Assembly: GCA_016187465.1 (NCBI GenBank)
Contig: JACPJQ010000007.1
Span: forward strand, 62,001-126,000
DNA: 64,000 nucleotides
DNA from: Candidatus Woesearchaeota archaeon
Lineage (GTDB): Archaea > Nanobdellota > Nanobdellia > Woesearchaeales > GW2011-AR4
Direction of reading: 5' to 3'
Part shown: piece after piece, positions 29,846 to 40,570 of the stretch
Position numbering within the stretch: the stretch's first letter is position 1
How the letters are laid out: every line of letters begins with the position of its first letter
Program-made: the position numbers and the translations under genes
The notes under the pieces: model-generated
Told to the model about the DNA's origin: nothing
Seen by the model: the letters and a program-made list of their open reading frames with translations, nothing else
The model's database searches: none

Positions 29846-31688
29846 TTTGGAATAGCAACATTCCATTATTCTGGAAAACTGGTTTGAACTTGTTAAAGGC
29901 GGTTATATCCTGCAGCTTTTTGTTTGTCTCGTTGACTCCAAATTTTCTTGCGGTCTGTCCGTCAATTACAATGTATCCGTAATCTTTGCCTTTTAGCCAA
30001 TTATAAGTATCATCAATGCTTTTATTAAATCCATTTTTCTGAAAGCTATTTACATCTTCGCACCAATGGCATGTAAATTTGTCAAAGCCGATTATGGGTG
30101 CGTTGTTAGCAAAAGTGAATATTTTTGCTCCTTTTGGAAGATTGTCTTTAAGCCAAAGATAGCCGACCAATTCTTCACTCTGGCCCCTTTCATTAAATGT
30201 CCAGAAAGCTCCAGGCGGCCATTGTGCTGTATTCACTGCAATCTTCGGCTGCATTGAAGTAAAATATATTCCAATAATTAGGATTACCAGAACAGCATAT
30301 TTTCCTATGTTGCCTATCGATTTTTTTGACACATTCATTAAATTAAATGCCCCTTCTGCTGACAAGATACATACTGGTATGGCAAGAAGCATCCATGCCC
30401 TGAAAGGCGATATTTTTATCGGCATTTTAGCGGCATTTACCGCATAAAAAGTAAAAACAAGCCAGACAAATGCTACAATAAGCCAGTTGTTTTCTTTATT
30501 AAGCAAGTCCTTGTACCGCAAGAACAAAAATATAAGTGCAATTATCGTAAGTGCAGACAAAACTATTCCAATTCCGACAGGATTATTTATGGCATTTATT
30601 CCGTTGTAGCAGTTTGTTCCGGGCTGGCAAAGAAAATCTGAAAGAGTGTAAAGCCTGTCACCAGTTCCGCCAACTCCCAGTGCAGATTCCCTCCCTGGAG
30701 CGATTATACCTAAAGTAGTCAACACGCCGTAAAAGCCGTGCTTAAGTACCATAGGCAACCACCAGAAAATAAAAGAGAGAAAAACTCCTGCAATTCCTGC
30801 AAGCACATGATAAACCATAATACTCCTTTCCATGATCATCTTTGCAAGCAGGTAGAAAACAAAAAACAACCCAAAGTAAGTGCTGTGAGTCGGTGACGAT
30901 GTCAAAGCTGTCACCATCGCCAAGCCTGCTACAATCCACCATTTCTTGTCATATTTAATCCTTTCAAGAGCATAAAAAGCCACAAAATACAATGGAACTG
31001 TCAATGATATGCTCCAGATGAAGTGGCTCATGAATGCAGGAATAGAAGCCAATGCAAATGAAGCTAACAGCGCCTTGTTTTTGTTTTGCGTGAATTCCTT
31101 GACAAAAAAATAGAAGAAAATAATAGATAGCGAAACAAGAAGTGCATTAAAAAACTTCAGTGTCCAGTGAACAGAATCGTTGGTCTGGTGCAGCAAACCC
31201 ATCAATAACTCATATGTCGGCGGGTAAGGATCCATATAATGAAAACCCACAGATGTCTTTTGAAAAACTGTTTTTTCTATAGACACATATTTAACACCCA
31301 TTGCATGGCTCCATGGGTCGTCATCTTCCAAATAAGGGTAGCTAAACGCACCAGATCCATAGATGTATAAGTTGATTAGAAAGATTACAAGCATAGCCAG
31401 AATACTTAAATCAGTTTTTGTTATTGCGAATCTCGGTTTTATTTGGGATTTATTTTTTATAAGGTAATACAAGGGGCAAATCAATGATAAAACCAACATA
31501 ACTTTCCAATCAATGGGGATTCTGAGCAAATTCAATATTAAGCCTAAAAATGGCAGCAATGCCAATCCAAAGCCCATTCTCATCAAGTTTCTTTCGAGGA
31601 AATTATCGGAGTTTTTTACAAAAGAAGTTACAGCAAACCCTAAACCAAAGGTGTAAACAAAAAAAAGCATTATGGTTAAAAAACTCAT
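29838..31688 (-). CDS. Polytopic membrane glycosyltransferase-like protein (GT39/GT-C type)
   Basis: 616 aa; luminal-loop LEDDDPWSHAMGVKYVS, YPPTYELLMGLLH; hydrophobic throughout. Confidence 0.7.
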   Translation of the reverse strand: MSFLTIMLFFVYTFGLGFAVTSFVKNSDNFLERNLMRMGFGLALLPFLGLILNLLRIPIDWKVMLVLSLICPLYYLIKNKSQIKPRFAITKTDLSILAMLVIFLINLYIYGSGAFSYPYLEDDDPWSHAMGVKYVSIEKTVFQKTSVGFHYMDPYPPTYELLMGLLHQTNDSVHWTLKFFNALLVSLSIIFFYFFVKEFTQNKNKALLASFALASIPAFMSHFIWSISLTVPLYFVAFYALERIKYDKKWWIVAGLAMVTALTSSPTHSTYFGLFFVFYLLAKMIMERSIMVYHVLAGIAGVFLSFIFWWLPMVLKHGFYGVLTTLGIIAPGRESALGVGGTGDRLYTLSDFLCQPGTNCYNGINAINNPVGIGIVLSALTIIALIFLFLRYKDLLNKENNWLIVAFVWLVFTFYAVNAAKMPIKISPFRAWMLLAIPVCILSAEGAFNLMNVSKKSIGNIGKYAVLVILIIGIYFTSMQPKIAVNTAQWPPGAFWTFNERGQSEELVGYLWLKDNLPKGAKIFTFANNAPIIGFDKFTCHWCEDVNSFQKNGFNKSIDDTYNWLKGKDYGYIVIDGQTARKFGVNETNKKLQDITAFNKFKPVFQNNGMLLFQII

Positions 31689-31707
31689 TTTAGGCTTGAA
31701 TCAATGA

Positions 31708-32760
31708 TCATTTAATTTCTCTCGACAACCTTTTCAGATCGTAATCCGCCATTATCTTAACAAGCTCGTTGAATTTTGTCTTTGGCTTCCATCCCAGTTT
31801 TTTTCTTGCGTATGAAGCATCGCCAAGAAGATTTTCAACTTCTGCCGGCCGAAAATAATAAGGATCCACTTCAACTAGAATTTTCCCGCTCTTTGTATCA
31901 ATGCCCTTTTCCTCAAGCCCTTTTCCTTTCCAATTTATATCTATCCCGACAATTTCAAAGGCCTTTTCAACAAATTCCCTTACGCTATGACTTTCTCCAG
32001 TAGCTATCACATAGTCATCTGGCTTGTCCTGCTGAAGCATAAGCCACATGGTTTCAACATACTCCTTTGCATACCCCCAATCTCTTTTAGCATTAAGGTT
32101 TCCAAGCATTAGTTTCTCAGAAATACCCAGCTTTATTTTTGCAACTTGCTGTGTTATTTTCTTTGAAACAAAATTTTCCCCTCTTCTTTCAGATTCATGA
32201 TTAAACAAAATGCCATTGCAAGCAAACAGCACATAAGCTTCCCTATAGTTTTTGGTAATCCAGTGTGCATAAAGCTTTGCCACCCCATAAGGGCTTCTTG
32301 GATAAAAAGGCGTCTTCTCTGTCTGAGGCACTTCCTGCGCCAAGCCGTACAGTTCGCTTGTTGATGCATTATAAAATCTAACATTCTTTGTCATCCCAAG
32401 AATCCGTATAGCTTCCAGAATCCTCAAAGTCCCCAATGCGTCAGCATTCGCAGTGTACTCCGGTATCTCAAACGACACCCTAACGTGGCTCTGGGCAGAA
32501 AGATTATAAATTTCATCAGGCTTGGTTTGCTGCAGGATATGCATTATGGAGCTTGAATCGGTCATATCACCATAATATAATTCAAAATTGCCCCTGTTGG
32601 GATTTATATAATTGTAGATATTCTTAAGCCTTGACCTGTTGAATGAGCTAGCCCTTCTAACGAGCCCATAAACTTTATATCCTTTCTCAAGCAAAAGTTC
32701 CGCTAAATATGAGCCATCTTGGCCAGTAACGCCCGTGATTAGAGCTGCTTTCTTAGTCAT
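31708..32760 (-). CDS. gmd: GDP-mannose 4,6-dehydratase
   Basis: [86 protein letters not shown]. Confidence 0.95.
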   Translation of the reverse strand: MTKKAALITGVTGQDGSYLAELLLEKGYKVYGLVRRASSFNRSRLKNIYNYINPNRGNFELYYGDMTDSSSIMHILQQTKPDEIYNLSAQSHVRVSFEIPEYTANADALGTLRILEAIRILGMTKNVRFYNASTSELYGLAQEVPQTEKTPFYPRSPYGVAKLYAHWITKNYREAYVLFACNGILFNHESERRGENFVSKKITQQVAKIKLGISEKLMLGNLNAKRDWGYAKEYVETMWLMLQQDKPDDYVIATGESHSVREFVEKAFEIVGIDINWKGKGLEEKGIDTKSGKILVEVDPYYFRPAEVENLLGDASYARKKLGWKPKTKFNELVKIMADYDLKRLSREIK

Positions 32761-32892
32761 TTTATTTGGTATCCAGTTTTATATACGGGGGTAAATGTAA
32801 TTATATAAATTTAGTGGTTTGCTAAATTATAGCTTGACAGGACAAGGTTTATATATGGAAAATAAATACATTAAAATAGAATCAATAAATCG

Positions 32893-33300
32893 ATGGCAGA
32901 AAAAAATTTGGAGAAGATAGAAGCGGATGGGCAGCTTTTGGCTATAGTAGTAAGGGGCTCTCTCAAAAAACCAGGCTACAATTTCGTCTCGCCAGTTGAA
33001 TTCCCATTGCAACTGGGGGTGAGCATCAGGAAAAAAGGGGATAGTGTAAAACCCCACAGGCATTTGCCTTTCAAGGAAATGCATGATTTGGCTGCACAAG
33101 AGATTTTATACATAGAATCTGGCCAGATTGAGGTGAGCCTCTTCCATGATAAAAAAAAATACAAAATAGTGAGGCTAAGGGATGGGGATATGATACTTCT
33201 TAATTGCGGCCATGAAGTCAGGTTTCTTAAGGATACGAAGATGGTTGAGGTAAAACAAGGGCCATACAGGGGGAGAGATGTCGAGAAAGAATACTTTTGA
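32893..33300 (+). CDS. Cupin-fold protein
   Basis: VKPHRHLPFKEMH...EILYIESGQIEVSLF...LRDGDMILLNCGHEVRF. Confidence 0.7.
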   Translation: MAEKNLEKIEADGQLLAIVVRGSLKKPGYNFVSPVEFPLQLGVSIRKKGDSVKPHRHLPFKEMHDLAAQEILYIESGQIEVSLFHDKKKYKIVRLRDGDMILLNCGHEVRFLKDTKMVEVKQGPYRGRDVEKEYF

Positions 33301-33760
33301 CAGCAAAAAAATAACGCTGGAGTTATACAAAAAGTTTGTCAGCCTTATGCCAATATGCTGTGTGGACATTGTATTTAAGTCTGGGAAAAAAGTTTATTTG
33401 TTTAAGAGGGCTTACGAGCCTGCAAAAAATGAATGGTGGGTTGTAGGCGGCAGAGTTTTAAAGGGGGAAAAATTAGGGAATGCAGCAAGAAGAAAAATAA
33501 AGGAAGAGATAGGAGTTGATGCAAAAATTGAAAGCGTGATTGGCGTGTATGAGACTTTTTTAAAGGCAAATCGATTTGACACGAAAGACAAAAGCGGCAT
33601 ACATTCAATAAGCGTATGTTTTTTGGCCGAGCCCAAGAAAAAAAATTTTAGGCTAAAGCTAAATGAAGAGTACACTGGCTGGAAAACTATAGAAAAAATT
33701 GATAAAAATTTGCACCCGTATATTCAATCGGTGCTCAGAGACAGCGGAGCAATAAAATGA
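33278..33760 (+). CDS. NUDIX hydrolase (GDP-mannose mannosyl hydrolase-like)
   Basis: WWVVGGRVLKGEKLGNAARRKIKEEIGVDA (Nudix box). Confidence 0.88.
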   Translation: MSRKNTFDSKKITLELYKKFVSLMPICCVDIVFKSGKKVYLFKRAYEPAKNEWWVVGGRVLKGEKLGNAARRKIKEEIGVDAKIESVIGVYETFLKANRFDTKDKSGIHSISVCFLAEPKKKNFRLKLNEEYTGWKTIEKIDKNLHPYIQSVLRDSGAIK

Positions 33761-34881
33761 TTCCAGTTTGCGAGCCTACACTAAAAGGGAACGAGCTCAA
33801 GTACGTGACAGAATGCGTTAAATCCGGCTGGATATCTTCTTCTGGCAGGTTTATAAAAAAGTTTGAGGACGGATTCAGCGAATACTGCGGCACAAAATAC
33901 GGAGTAAGCTGCTCATCGGGAACAGCTGCTTTGCATTTAGCGATAGAAGCGATGGGAATAAGCAAAGGAGACGAAGTAATTATCCCCACATTTACTATGA
34001 TTGGGGCTTGTAATGCTGTTATTTATTCTGGTGCAAGGCCTGTATTAGTCGATTCTGAATTGGAGACATGGAACATGGACACTAACAAGATAGAAGAAAA
34101 AATAACCAAGAAAACAAAAGCGATTATGGTTATGCACACATACGGGCATCCGGTTTTCATGGACAAAGTGAAAGACCTGTCCGGAAAGTACAGCATTCCA
34201 ATAATAGAAGATGCTGCCGAGGCGCATGGAGCGGAATACAAAGGCAGGAAAGCAGGAAGCTTGGGCGATATTGCCTGTTTCAGCTTCTATGCAAATAAAG
34301 TCTTAACGAGCGGTGAAGGCGGTATGGCTGTAACCGATAATGAAAAATGGGCCAATGATGCAAGCTCGTTAAGGAATCATTATTTTGGAGAACACAGATT
34401 TTTGCATGAAAAAGTGGGCTATAATTACAGGCTCACTAATCTACAGGCTGCCGTAGGGCTTGCACAATTGGAAAGGATAGATTATTATGTAAATTGCAGG
34501 AGAAATAACGCAAAATCCTATAATAAACTGCTCTCAGATGTCAAGGGCATCATTACACCTCCAGAAGCAAAATGGGCAAAAAATGTCTATTGGATGTATG
34601 GTTTGCTTGTGGAAAAAGAATTTGGCATTTCCATGCCTGAACTCAGAGAGGAGTTAAGCAAAAAGGGAATTGATACACGAACTTTTTTTATAGGTATGCA
34701 CAGACAGCCGGCATATAAAGGAAAAGACGAAAGATTCCCTGACATATCCGGAAGCTATCCTATTGCTGACGAGCTTGAGAGAAAGGGATTTTATCTTCCT
34801 TCTTCCAGCCACCTTAAGAAAGAAGAGATAACTCAGATAGCTAAAGCTATTAAGACCATTCAGGAAGAGAAAATGAAATGA
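33757..34881 (+). CDS. DegT/DnrJ/EryC1/StrS aminotransferase, GDP-perosamine synthase-like
   Basis: MIPVCEPTLKGNELKYVTECVKSGWISSSGRFIKKFE; DAAEAHGAEYKGRKAGSLGDIACFSFYANKVLTSGEGGM; Gmd is encoded ~1 kb away. Confidence 0.9.
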   Translation: MIPVCEPTLKGNELKYVTECVKSGWISSSGRFIKKFEDGFSEYCGTKYGVSCSSGTAALHLAIEAMGISKGDEVIIPTFTMIGACNAVIYSGARPVLVDSELETWNMDTNKIEEKITKKTKAIMVMHTYGHPVFMDKVKDLSGKYSIPIIEDAAEAHGAEYKGRKAGSLGDIACFSFYANKVLTSGEGGMAVTDNEKWANDASSLRNHYFGEHRFLHEKVGYNYRLTNLQAAVGLAQLERIDYYVNCRRNNAKSYNKLLSDVKGIITPPEAKWAKNVYWMYGLLVEKEFGISMPELREELSKKGIDTRTFFIGMHRQPAYKGKDERFPDISGSYPIADELERKGFYLPSSSHLKKEEITQIAKAIKTIQEEKMK

Positions 34882-35600
34882 AAGTTCTCGATAAAGAAAG
34901 ATTCAAGGTCTCTGTCATATTTCCGTCCTATAATGAGAGCGAAAATATTGAAGAGGCAATCAGAAGAGTTTCTAAAAGTTTGGGCAGGCAGTTATACGAA
35001 GTTATAGTTGTGGACGACAACAGCCCAGATCAAACATGGAAAATAGTTAGAAATATGAGAAATCCAAAGTATAATGTGATAAGAAGGACGAAAGAGAGGG
35101 GCTTGGCTTCTGCGATTGCGCGGGGCATTGAAGAAGCAAAAGGCAATGTAGTTGTATGGATGGATTGTGATTTGGGAGTCCCTCCCGAAGTTGTTCCAAA
35201 ACTTGTTGAGAAATTAAAAACTTACGATGTTGCCATAGGCTCAAGGTATGTAAGTGGGGGAAAAGATTCCCGTACATTCTTTAGGAAAAGTGTAAGCTAC
35301 CTGATGAATTTGTTCGCAAGCTGCATGCTGGGATTTAAGGTTAGGGATTATACATCCGGCTTTGCTGCTGCAAGAAAAAAAGTTTTTGACAAAGTCAAAT
35401 TTTCCAAGCATGGATTTGGGGAATACTTTATAGATTTTGTATATGGATGCATAAAAGGAAATTATAGACTTGTGGAAGTAGGATACAAATACAAGTATAG
35501 AAAGTGGGGGGTTTCAAAATTAGACAATAGCCTTTTTACTCTTTTGAAATTTGGAATACAATATGCTTACAGAATAATAAAAATCAGATTAGGCAACTAA
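34878..35600 (+). CDS. Family 2 glycosyltransferase (polyprenol-P-sugar synthase-like)
   Basis: VSVIFPSYNESENIEEAIRRV, VVDDNSPDQTW, MDCDLGVPPEVVP. Confidence 0.92.
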   Translation: MKVLDKERFKVSVIFPSYNESENIEEAIRRVSKSLGRQLYEVIVVDDNSPDQTWKIVRNMRNPKYNVIRRTKERGLASAIARGIEEAKGNVVVWMDCDLGVPPEVVPKLVEKLKTYDVAIGSRYVSGGKDSRTFFRKSVSYLMNLFASCMLGFKVRDYTSGFAAARKKVFDKVKFSKHGFGEYFIDFVYGCIKGNYRLVEVGYKYKYRKWGVSKLDNSLFTLLKFGIQYAYRIIKIRLGN

Positions 35601-35653
35601 CATTCTAAAACAAAAAGGTTTATTAAAAAGCGCGCATTAATGCAGTAAACAAA

Positions 35654-36883
35654 ATGTCTAAAAATGTCGCTGAGCTGGACCACCAGCTTGTTGTTACGGA
35701 AAGAAAAACGTGCAGGGTTTGCTATTCAAATAGATTGGTCTCTATTTTTTCGTTGGGTTCGCAATATGTGTCTAATTTTGTAAAGAAAGGTGAAACAGGT
35801 ATTAAGGCTCCATTGGAATTGGTATTGTGCGAGAACTGCTCTTTGCTCCAGCTTAAGAATACTGCACCACAGGAATTGCTATATTCAAGATTTTATTGGT
35901 ACCACTCTGGTTTAACTCAAACAATGAAGTATGCCTTAAAGGAAATAGCAGAAACTGCTGCACAAACGGTTAATCTTAAGGAAGGTGATATGGTATTAGA
36001 TATCGGAGCTAACGATGGCACATTGTTAAGCTTTTATCCAAAAGGTATCATTAGAGTCGGATGCGAGCCAGCTAACAACCTTATTGAAGAACTTAAACAA
36101 AATTGCGAATATGTAATCCATGATTTTTGGAGCTATAATGCCTATGAAAGGTTAGGGGTTAAAAAAGCAAAGGTTGTCACCGCAATAGGCATGTTTTATG
36201 ATATGGAAGACCCTAATCAGTTTGTTTCTGATGCACAAAAAGCTATGTCAGAAGATGGTATATTTGTTGCACAGCTAATGTGCTTGAAGAACATGCTAGA
36301 AAAAAATGATGTTGGGAATGTGTGCCATGAGCATCTTGAATTCTACTCTCTTGAATCCTTAAAGTACCTTTTTGAAAAAAATGGCTTAGAAATTTTTAAG
36401 ATAGAAGAAAATGACATTAATGGCGGCTCGTACCGATTATATGCTAAGCATTACAAAAACGGCAGCATACCATTTGATGAAAAATTCACCAAAGAGGATT
36501 ATCTGGATTTCTATAAGCGAATTGAAGAAAATAAGAAAAAATGTGTAAATTTTATTAAACAAGAAGTTAAGAAAGGTAAAAAAGTTTATGTGTATGGTGC
36601 CTCAACAAAAGGCAACACCATTCTTCAATATTATGGCCTTACAAATGAATATATATGTGGTGCAGCTGACAAAAGCCCTGAAAAGTGGGGAAGGTGTACC
36701 ATAGGAACTTGGATTCCAATAATGTCTGAGGAAGAAGCAAGAAAGAAAGCAGATTATTTCTTAGTTTTACCATACGCTTTTTTAAATGAATTCCTTGAAA
36801 GAGAAAAAGAGTGGTTGGAAAAAGGAGGGAAGTTTATTGTTCCTCTGCCTGAATTCAGGGTTATTAAATACCAACAAGGATAG
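35654..36883 (+). CDS. Class I SAM-dependent sugar C-methyltransferase-like protein
   Basis: N-terminal zinc-binding CRVCYSN...CENCSLLQL; VLDIGANDGTLLSFY; C-terminal KKVYVYGASTKGNTILQYY. Confidence 0.88.
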   Translation: MSKNVAELDHQLVVTERKTCRVCYSNRLVSIFSLGSQYVSNFVKKGETGIKAPLELVLCENCSLLQLKNTAPQELLYSRFYWYHSGLTQTMKYALKEIAETAAQTVNLKEGDMVLDIGANDGTLLSFYPKGIIRVGCEPANNLIEELKQNCEYVIHDFWSYNAYERLGVKKAKVVTAIGMFYDMEDPNQFVSDAQKAMSEDGIFVAQLMCLKNMLEKNDVGNVCHEHLEFYSLESLKYLFEKNGLEIFKIEENDINGGSYRLYAKHYKNGSIPFDEKFTKEDYLDFYKRIEENKKKCVNFIKQEVKKGKKVYVYGASTKGNTILQYYGLTNEYICGAADKSPEKWGRCTIGTWIPIMSEEEARKKADYFLVLPYAFLNEFLEREKEWLEKGGKFIVPLPEFRVIKYQQG

Positions 36884-36938
36884 AAATATTTATATATGGG
36901 GGCATACCAAACTTAACAATTGTTAATAATTAATTTTG

Positions 36939-38027
36939 ATGAAACAAGAAGTGCAAAAAATCATAAAAGATAGTGCAATAAGAGGGATTATAGGAAAATG
37001 TATTACGGGTGTTATATTAAAGATGTTTAAGATGAAATTATCAGTTATAGTGCCTGTATATAACGGTGAGGCTACTATAGAAAAGTGCCTAAACCATATT
37101 TTTAATTCCGATTATAAGAATTTTGAAGTTGTAGTTATTGATGATGCCTCAACAGACTCGACAGTTGAAAAGATAAAGAAATTTAATTGTAGAATAATAA
37201 GGTTAGATAGGAACAGGGGGGTGGCTAACGCTAGAAATGCGGGAGCAAAACATGCGAAGTCAAATATTCTGGTTTTTGTTGATTCGGACTTATATGTCCA
37301 TAAGGATACTTTCTCAAAAATGGTTGAGATTTACAAATCAAATCCTGACATGAGGGTAATTGGCGCCGTTAATTCAGGAAAATACAACACAAAAAAATTT
37401 GGAACAAAGTTCCTTTCACTGAAGCTCTCGTATGACTATAAATGGAAAAAAGGGGAAAAATACAGAAAATTTTCTTCATTTCAATCAGAATGCTGTTTAA
37501 TAGAAAAGAAAATATTTGAAGGGGTTGGGGGTTTTAATTCTAAATATAAAAAAGCAGGTGTCGAAGAGTATGAAATGGGGCATAGGCTTATTGAGAAGGG
37601 CCATGCTAATTATATCTGTAGAGACGTCCTATACGACCATTACTACGATAGCCTGCCTAAAAGGGCATACTCCCTACTTAGGAGGACGATTATCTACACA
37701 CCTTTATTCTTTAAAAAAAGAAAGTTTGAAACTGATGGCGGGACAGGAACATTTTTCGAATTTATCATGATATTTTTTTCTTTCACCGGGGTGATAGCAA
37801 TACCTATGATTTTACTGTCATCTAAACTTTCTGTTATACCATTTTCTACTTTTGCAATTATTTTTTTATTGAATATTAAATTTTTGTTCTACCTTATGGT
37901 TAAGGAAGGGGTCTTTTTTTCTTTTCGATCATTCTTTGCATTACTTTATCTGTATATTTCAATGGGGTTGGGCATAATACTTGGCGTATTCAGTCTGGCA
38001 ACGGGAATGGGTGATCAGAGTGGTTAA
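36939..38027 (+). CDS. Family 2 glycosyltransferase (start uncertain)
   Basis: LSVIVPVYNGEATIEKCLNHIF, VIDDASTDST, VDSDLYVHKDT. Confidence 0.9.
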   Translation: MKQEVQKIIKDSAIRGIIGKCITGVILKMFKMKLSVIVPVYNGEATIEKCLNHIFNSDYKNFEVVVIDDASTDSTVEKIKKFNCRIIRLDRNRGVANARNAGAKHAKSNILVFVDSDLYVHKDTFSKMVEIYKSNPDMRVIGAVNSGKYNTKKFGTKFLSLKLSYDYKWKKGEKYRKFSSFQSECCLIEKKIFEGVGGFNSKYKKAGVEEYEMGHRLIEKGHANYICRDVLYDHYYDSLPKRAYSLLRRTIIYTPLFFKKRKFETDGGTGTFFEFIMIFFSFTGVIAIPMILLSSKLSVIPFSTFAIIFLLNIKFLFYLMVKEGVFFSFRSFFALLYLYISMGLGIILGVFSLATGMGDQSG

Positions 38028-39468
38028 TCCAATACTTTTCATATACCCGGAGCATAGCCCGATTCCACACACAGTAAACTTTCCTTTATCAATGTACGCC
38101 TTAGGCAAATATCTTGAAAAGAGAGGTTATGATATTTTGTATTATGATGAAAGGATTGACAGGAAGAAAATACTTGAAGACCACCTTAAAAGAGAGCCAT
38201 TGCTTGTTTTATTGTCCACCATGACTTCATACCAGATAATATCCACAATAAACCTTTCAAAATTAGTAAAAAAGAAAAATCCAGACACGCCGATAGTGTG
38301 GGGCGGCGTGCACCCAAGTTTGAGCATTAACCAGACAATAGAGCAGGAGTATGTTGATTTCATTGTGGTGGGAGAGGGCGAAAAAACAATTTTGGAGCTT
38401 GCAGATTTTCTGAAAAATAAAAGGACGGATTTTGAAAAAATTGACGGCCTTGCCTGGAAAAACAACGGAAAAATCATTATTAATAAGCCGCGGGAGTTCA
38501 TGAACTTTGGCGAAGCCGAATTTCCGTACGAAGGGATTAACAACGAAAACTTGAATAAGTATTTAGTTATGGATAAGCATATAAAGTCGATAAAGCCTGT
38601 TTTTTATCAGTCTTCAAGGGGCTGCCTTTACAGCTGCACATTCTGCTATAACGACGCCTTTAATAAAAAGATTGTCCGCCTTAGACCGATACAGCTTGTC
38701 AGGGAGGAGTTAAAAAAATTAAAAGATATAGGGGTTACAGAAATATCTTTTTGTGATGACGATGCTTTTTCAAAAGAACGCTTGTTTGAGATAAATAAAA
38801 TAACAAAAGATTTGGGTATGAACTGGAGTGCCAGCATGAGAGTAAGCTACATCGATGATGAAACTGCAAGAATACTTGAAGATGGCAACTGCCAGTATAT
38901 CTTTTTTGGAGTCGAATCTGGCAATCAGGAAACATTGAATTATATGAAAAAGGGGGTAGTTTTGCAGCAGATTAAAAGATGTGTAGAAGCGATATCAAAA
39001 ACCAAAATAATTCCAACTTACTCCTTTGTTTTTGGATTCCCTCGTGAGCCAAAGGGCCATATGAAAGACAGTTTTGAATTAATTGACTGGATACTTAAAG
39101 TTGATAAAAAAGCAAACCTTACCTTGCAAACTTTTACGCCTATTCCGGGAACAGAACTGTACAGGATATCAATCGAGGAAGGATTTGAAGAGCCTAAGAG
39201 GCTTGAGGACTGGGCAAAGATGGTTGCCCATGAAGTGAATACTCCCTGGGTTAAAGACAAGGCTTTGCTCAAAAACCTGTATGTGGTTGCAATGCTTGCA
39301 TTTAGATACGGAGAATTCTTGAACAACAAGATTTTTTATATTTTCCATGTTATAGCTAAATGGAGATGGAAACACAAATTCTTTAAATTGTGTTATGAAA
39401 GGGTATTATTTGATATGGCGCAAAGGCTTACACTAGGCTATTATTCCATACGAAGAAGAATAGCATAG
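38011..39468 (+). CDS. B12-binding-domain radical SAM protein
   Basis: SSRGCLYSCTFCYNDAF, VWGGVHPSLS, FFGVESGNQET; GTG start at 38011 more plausible than TTG 37981. Confidence 0.9.
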   Translation: MIRVVNPILFIYPEHSPIPHTVNFPLSMYALGKYLEKRGYDILYYDERIDRKKILEDHLKREPLLVLLSTMTSYQIISTINLSKLVKKKNPDTPIVWGGVHPSLSINQTIEQEYVDFIVVGEGEKTILELADFLKNKRTDFEKIDGLAWKNNGKIIINKPREFMNFGEAEFPYEGINNENLNKYLVMDKHIKSIKPVFYQSSRGCLYSCTFCYNDAFNKKIVRLRPIQLVREELKKLKDIGVTEISFCDDDAFSKERLFEINKITKDLGMNWSASMRVSYIDDETARILEDGNCQYIFFGVESGNQETLNYMKKGVVLQQIKRCVEAISKTKIIPTYSFVFGFPREPKGHMKDSFELIDWILKVDKKANLTLQTFTPIPGTELYRISIEEGFEEPKRLEDWAKMVAHEVNTPWVKDKALLKNLYVVAMLAFRYGEFLNNKIFYIFHVIAKWRWKHKFFKLCYERVLFDMAQRLTLGYYSIRRRIA

Positions 39469-39561
39469 GTTCATATTTCTAAGGCTGTAATTGGAATATT
39501 GACATAAAATCATAAAACTTATTAAGTCAGTAAGAATTCTCCTCGATCTTGGAGTAGTGCG

Positions 39562-40545
39562 ATGAAGAAGGTATTGATTTTCGGGATTACCGGACAGGAT
39601 GGGAGCTATCTGGCTGAATTTCTGTTGGAGAAGGGCTATGAAGTGCATGGCCTAATCAGGAAATCTGCAACAGGCAACAAAAAAAATATCATGCACATTC
39701 TTGACAGGATTACCCTTCACAAGGGTGACTTAGCTGATGCCACTTCAATCTATAGGATTATTAAAAATGTAAATCCACTCGAGCTTTATAATTTTGCAGA
39801 CCAGGACCATGTCAGCTGGAGCTATGACTCTGTTGATTACTCATTCGACATCACAGGCGCTGCAGTCGGAAGGATTCTTGAGATAATCAAGCAGGTTAAT
39901 CCAAAAATAAAATTTTTCCAGCCGGTCTCCTCCAACATGTTCGGCAGAGCGCAAAATCCTCAGAATGAGGAAACGAACTTCAGGCCGCAAAGCCCTTATG
40001 GATGCGCGAAGGCTTTTGCATATATTCTAACCAGGTACTACAGGGATGTCTTTGGGCTATTTGCCTCAACAGCCATATTTTACAACCATGAAAGCCCAAG
40101 ACGCAGCGAGGAATACGTGACAAGAAAGATAACAAAAGCAGCTGCCCGCATTTCTAAAGGATTGCAGAAAAAATTGTATCTGGGGGACATAAACATTAAG
40201 ATTGATTTTGGATATTCAAAGGACTATGTGGAAGCTGCCTGGAAAATACTCCAGCTCGACACGCCAGAGGATTTCATAATCTGCACAGGCGAGCTGCATT
40301 CAATCCGGGAATTTGTCGAAAAAGCCTTCGATTGCGTCGGGCTGAAGGCGGATGATTATATGGAAATAGATAAAAATTTGCTAAGACCCGGCAAGACTGC
40401 AGAGCTAGTTGGTGACTTTTCAAAAGCGAAAAAAGCTTTCGGGTACAAGCCTAAAGTCAAATTTGGCGAGCTTGTCAAGATTATGGCCAACCATGACTTG
40501 AAGGAAATTGAAAAGGAGCCGCTGCTTAGCAAGATAGAAGAGTAA
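39562..40545 (+). CDS. GMD-like short-chain epimerase/dehydratase paralogue with altered catalytic motif
   Basis: [55 protein letters not shown] where canonical Gmd has ASTSELYG. Confidence 0.85.
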   Translation: MKKVLIFGITGQDGSYLAEFLLEKGYEVHGLIRKSATGNKKNIMHILDRITLHKGDLADATSIYRIIKNVNPLELYNFADQDHVSWSYDSVDYSFDITGAAVGRILEIIKQVNPKIKFFQPVSSNMFGRAQNPQNEETNFRPQSPYGCAKAFAYILTRYYRDVFGLFASTAIFYNHESPRRSEEYVTRKITKAAARISKGLQKKLYLGDINIKIDFGYSKDYVEAAWKILQLDTPEDFIICTGELHSIREFVEKAFDCVGLKADDYMEIDKNLLRPGKTAELVGDFSKAKKAFGYKPKVKFGELVKIMANHDLKEIEKEPLLSKIEE

Positions 40546-40570
40546 TCTCCTTATTTTATCTGTAAATGCA

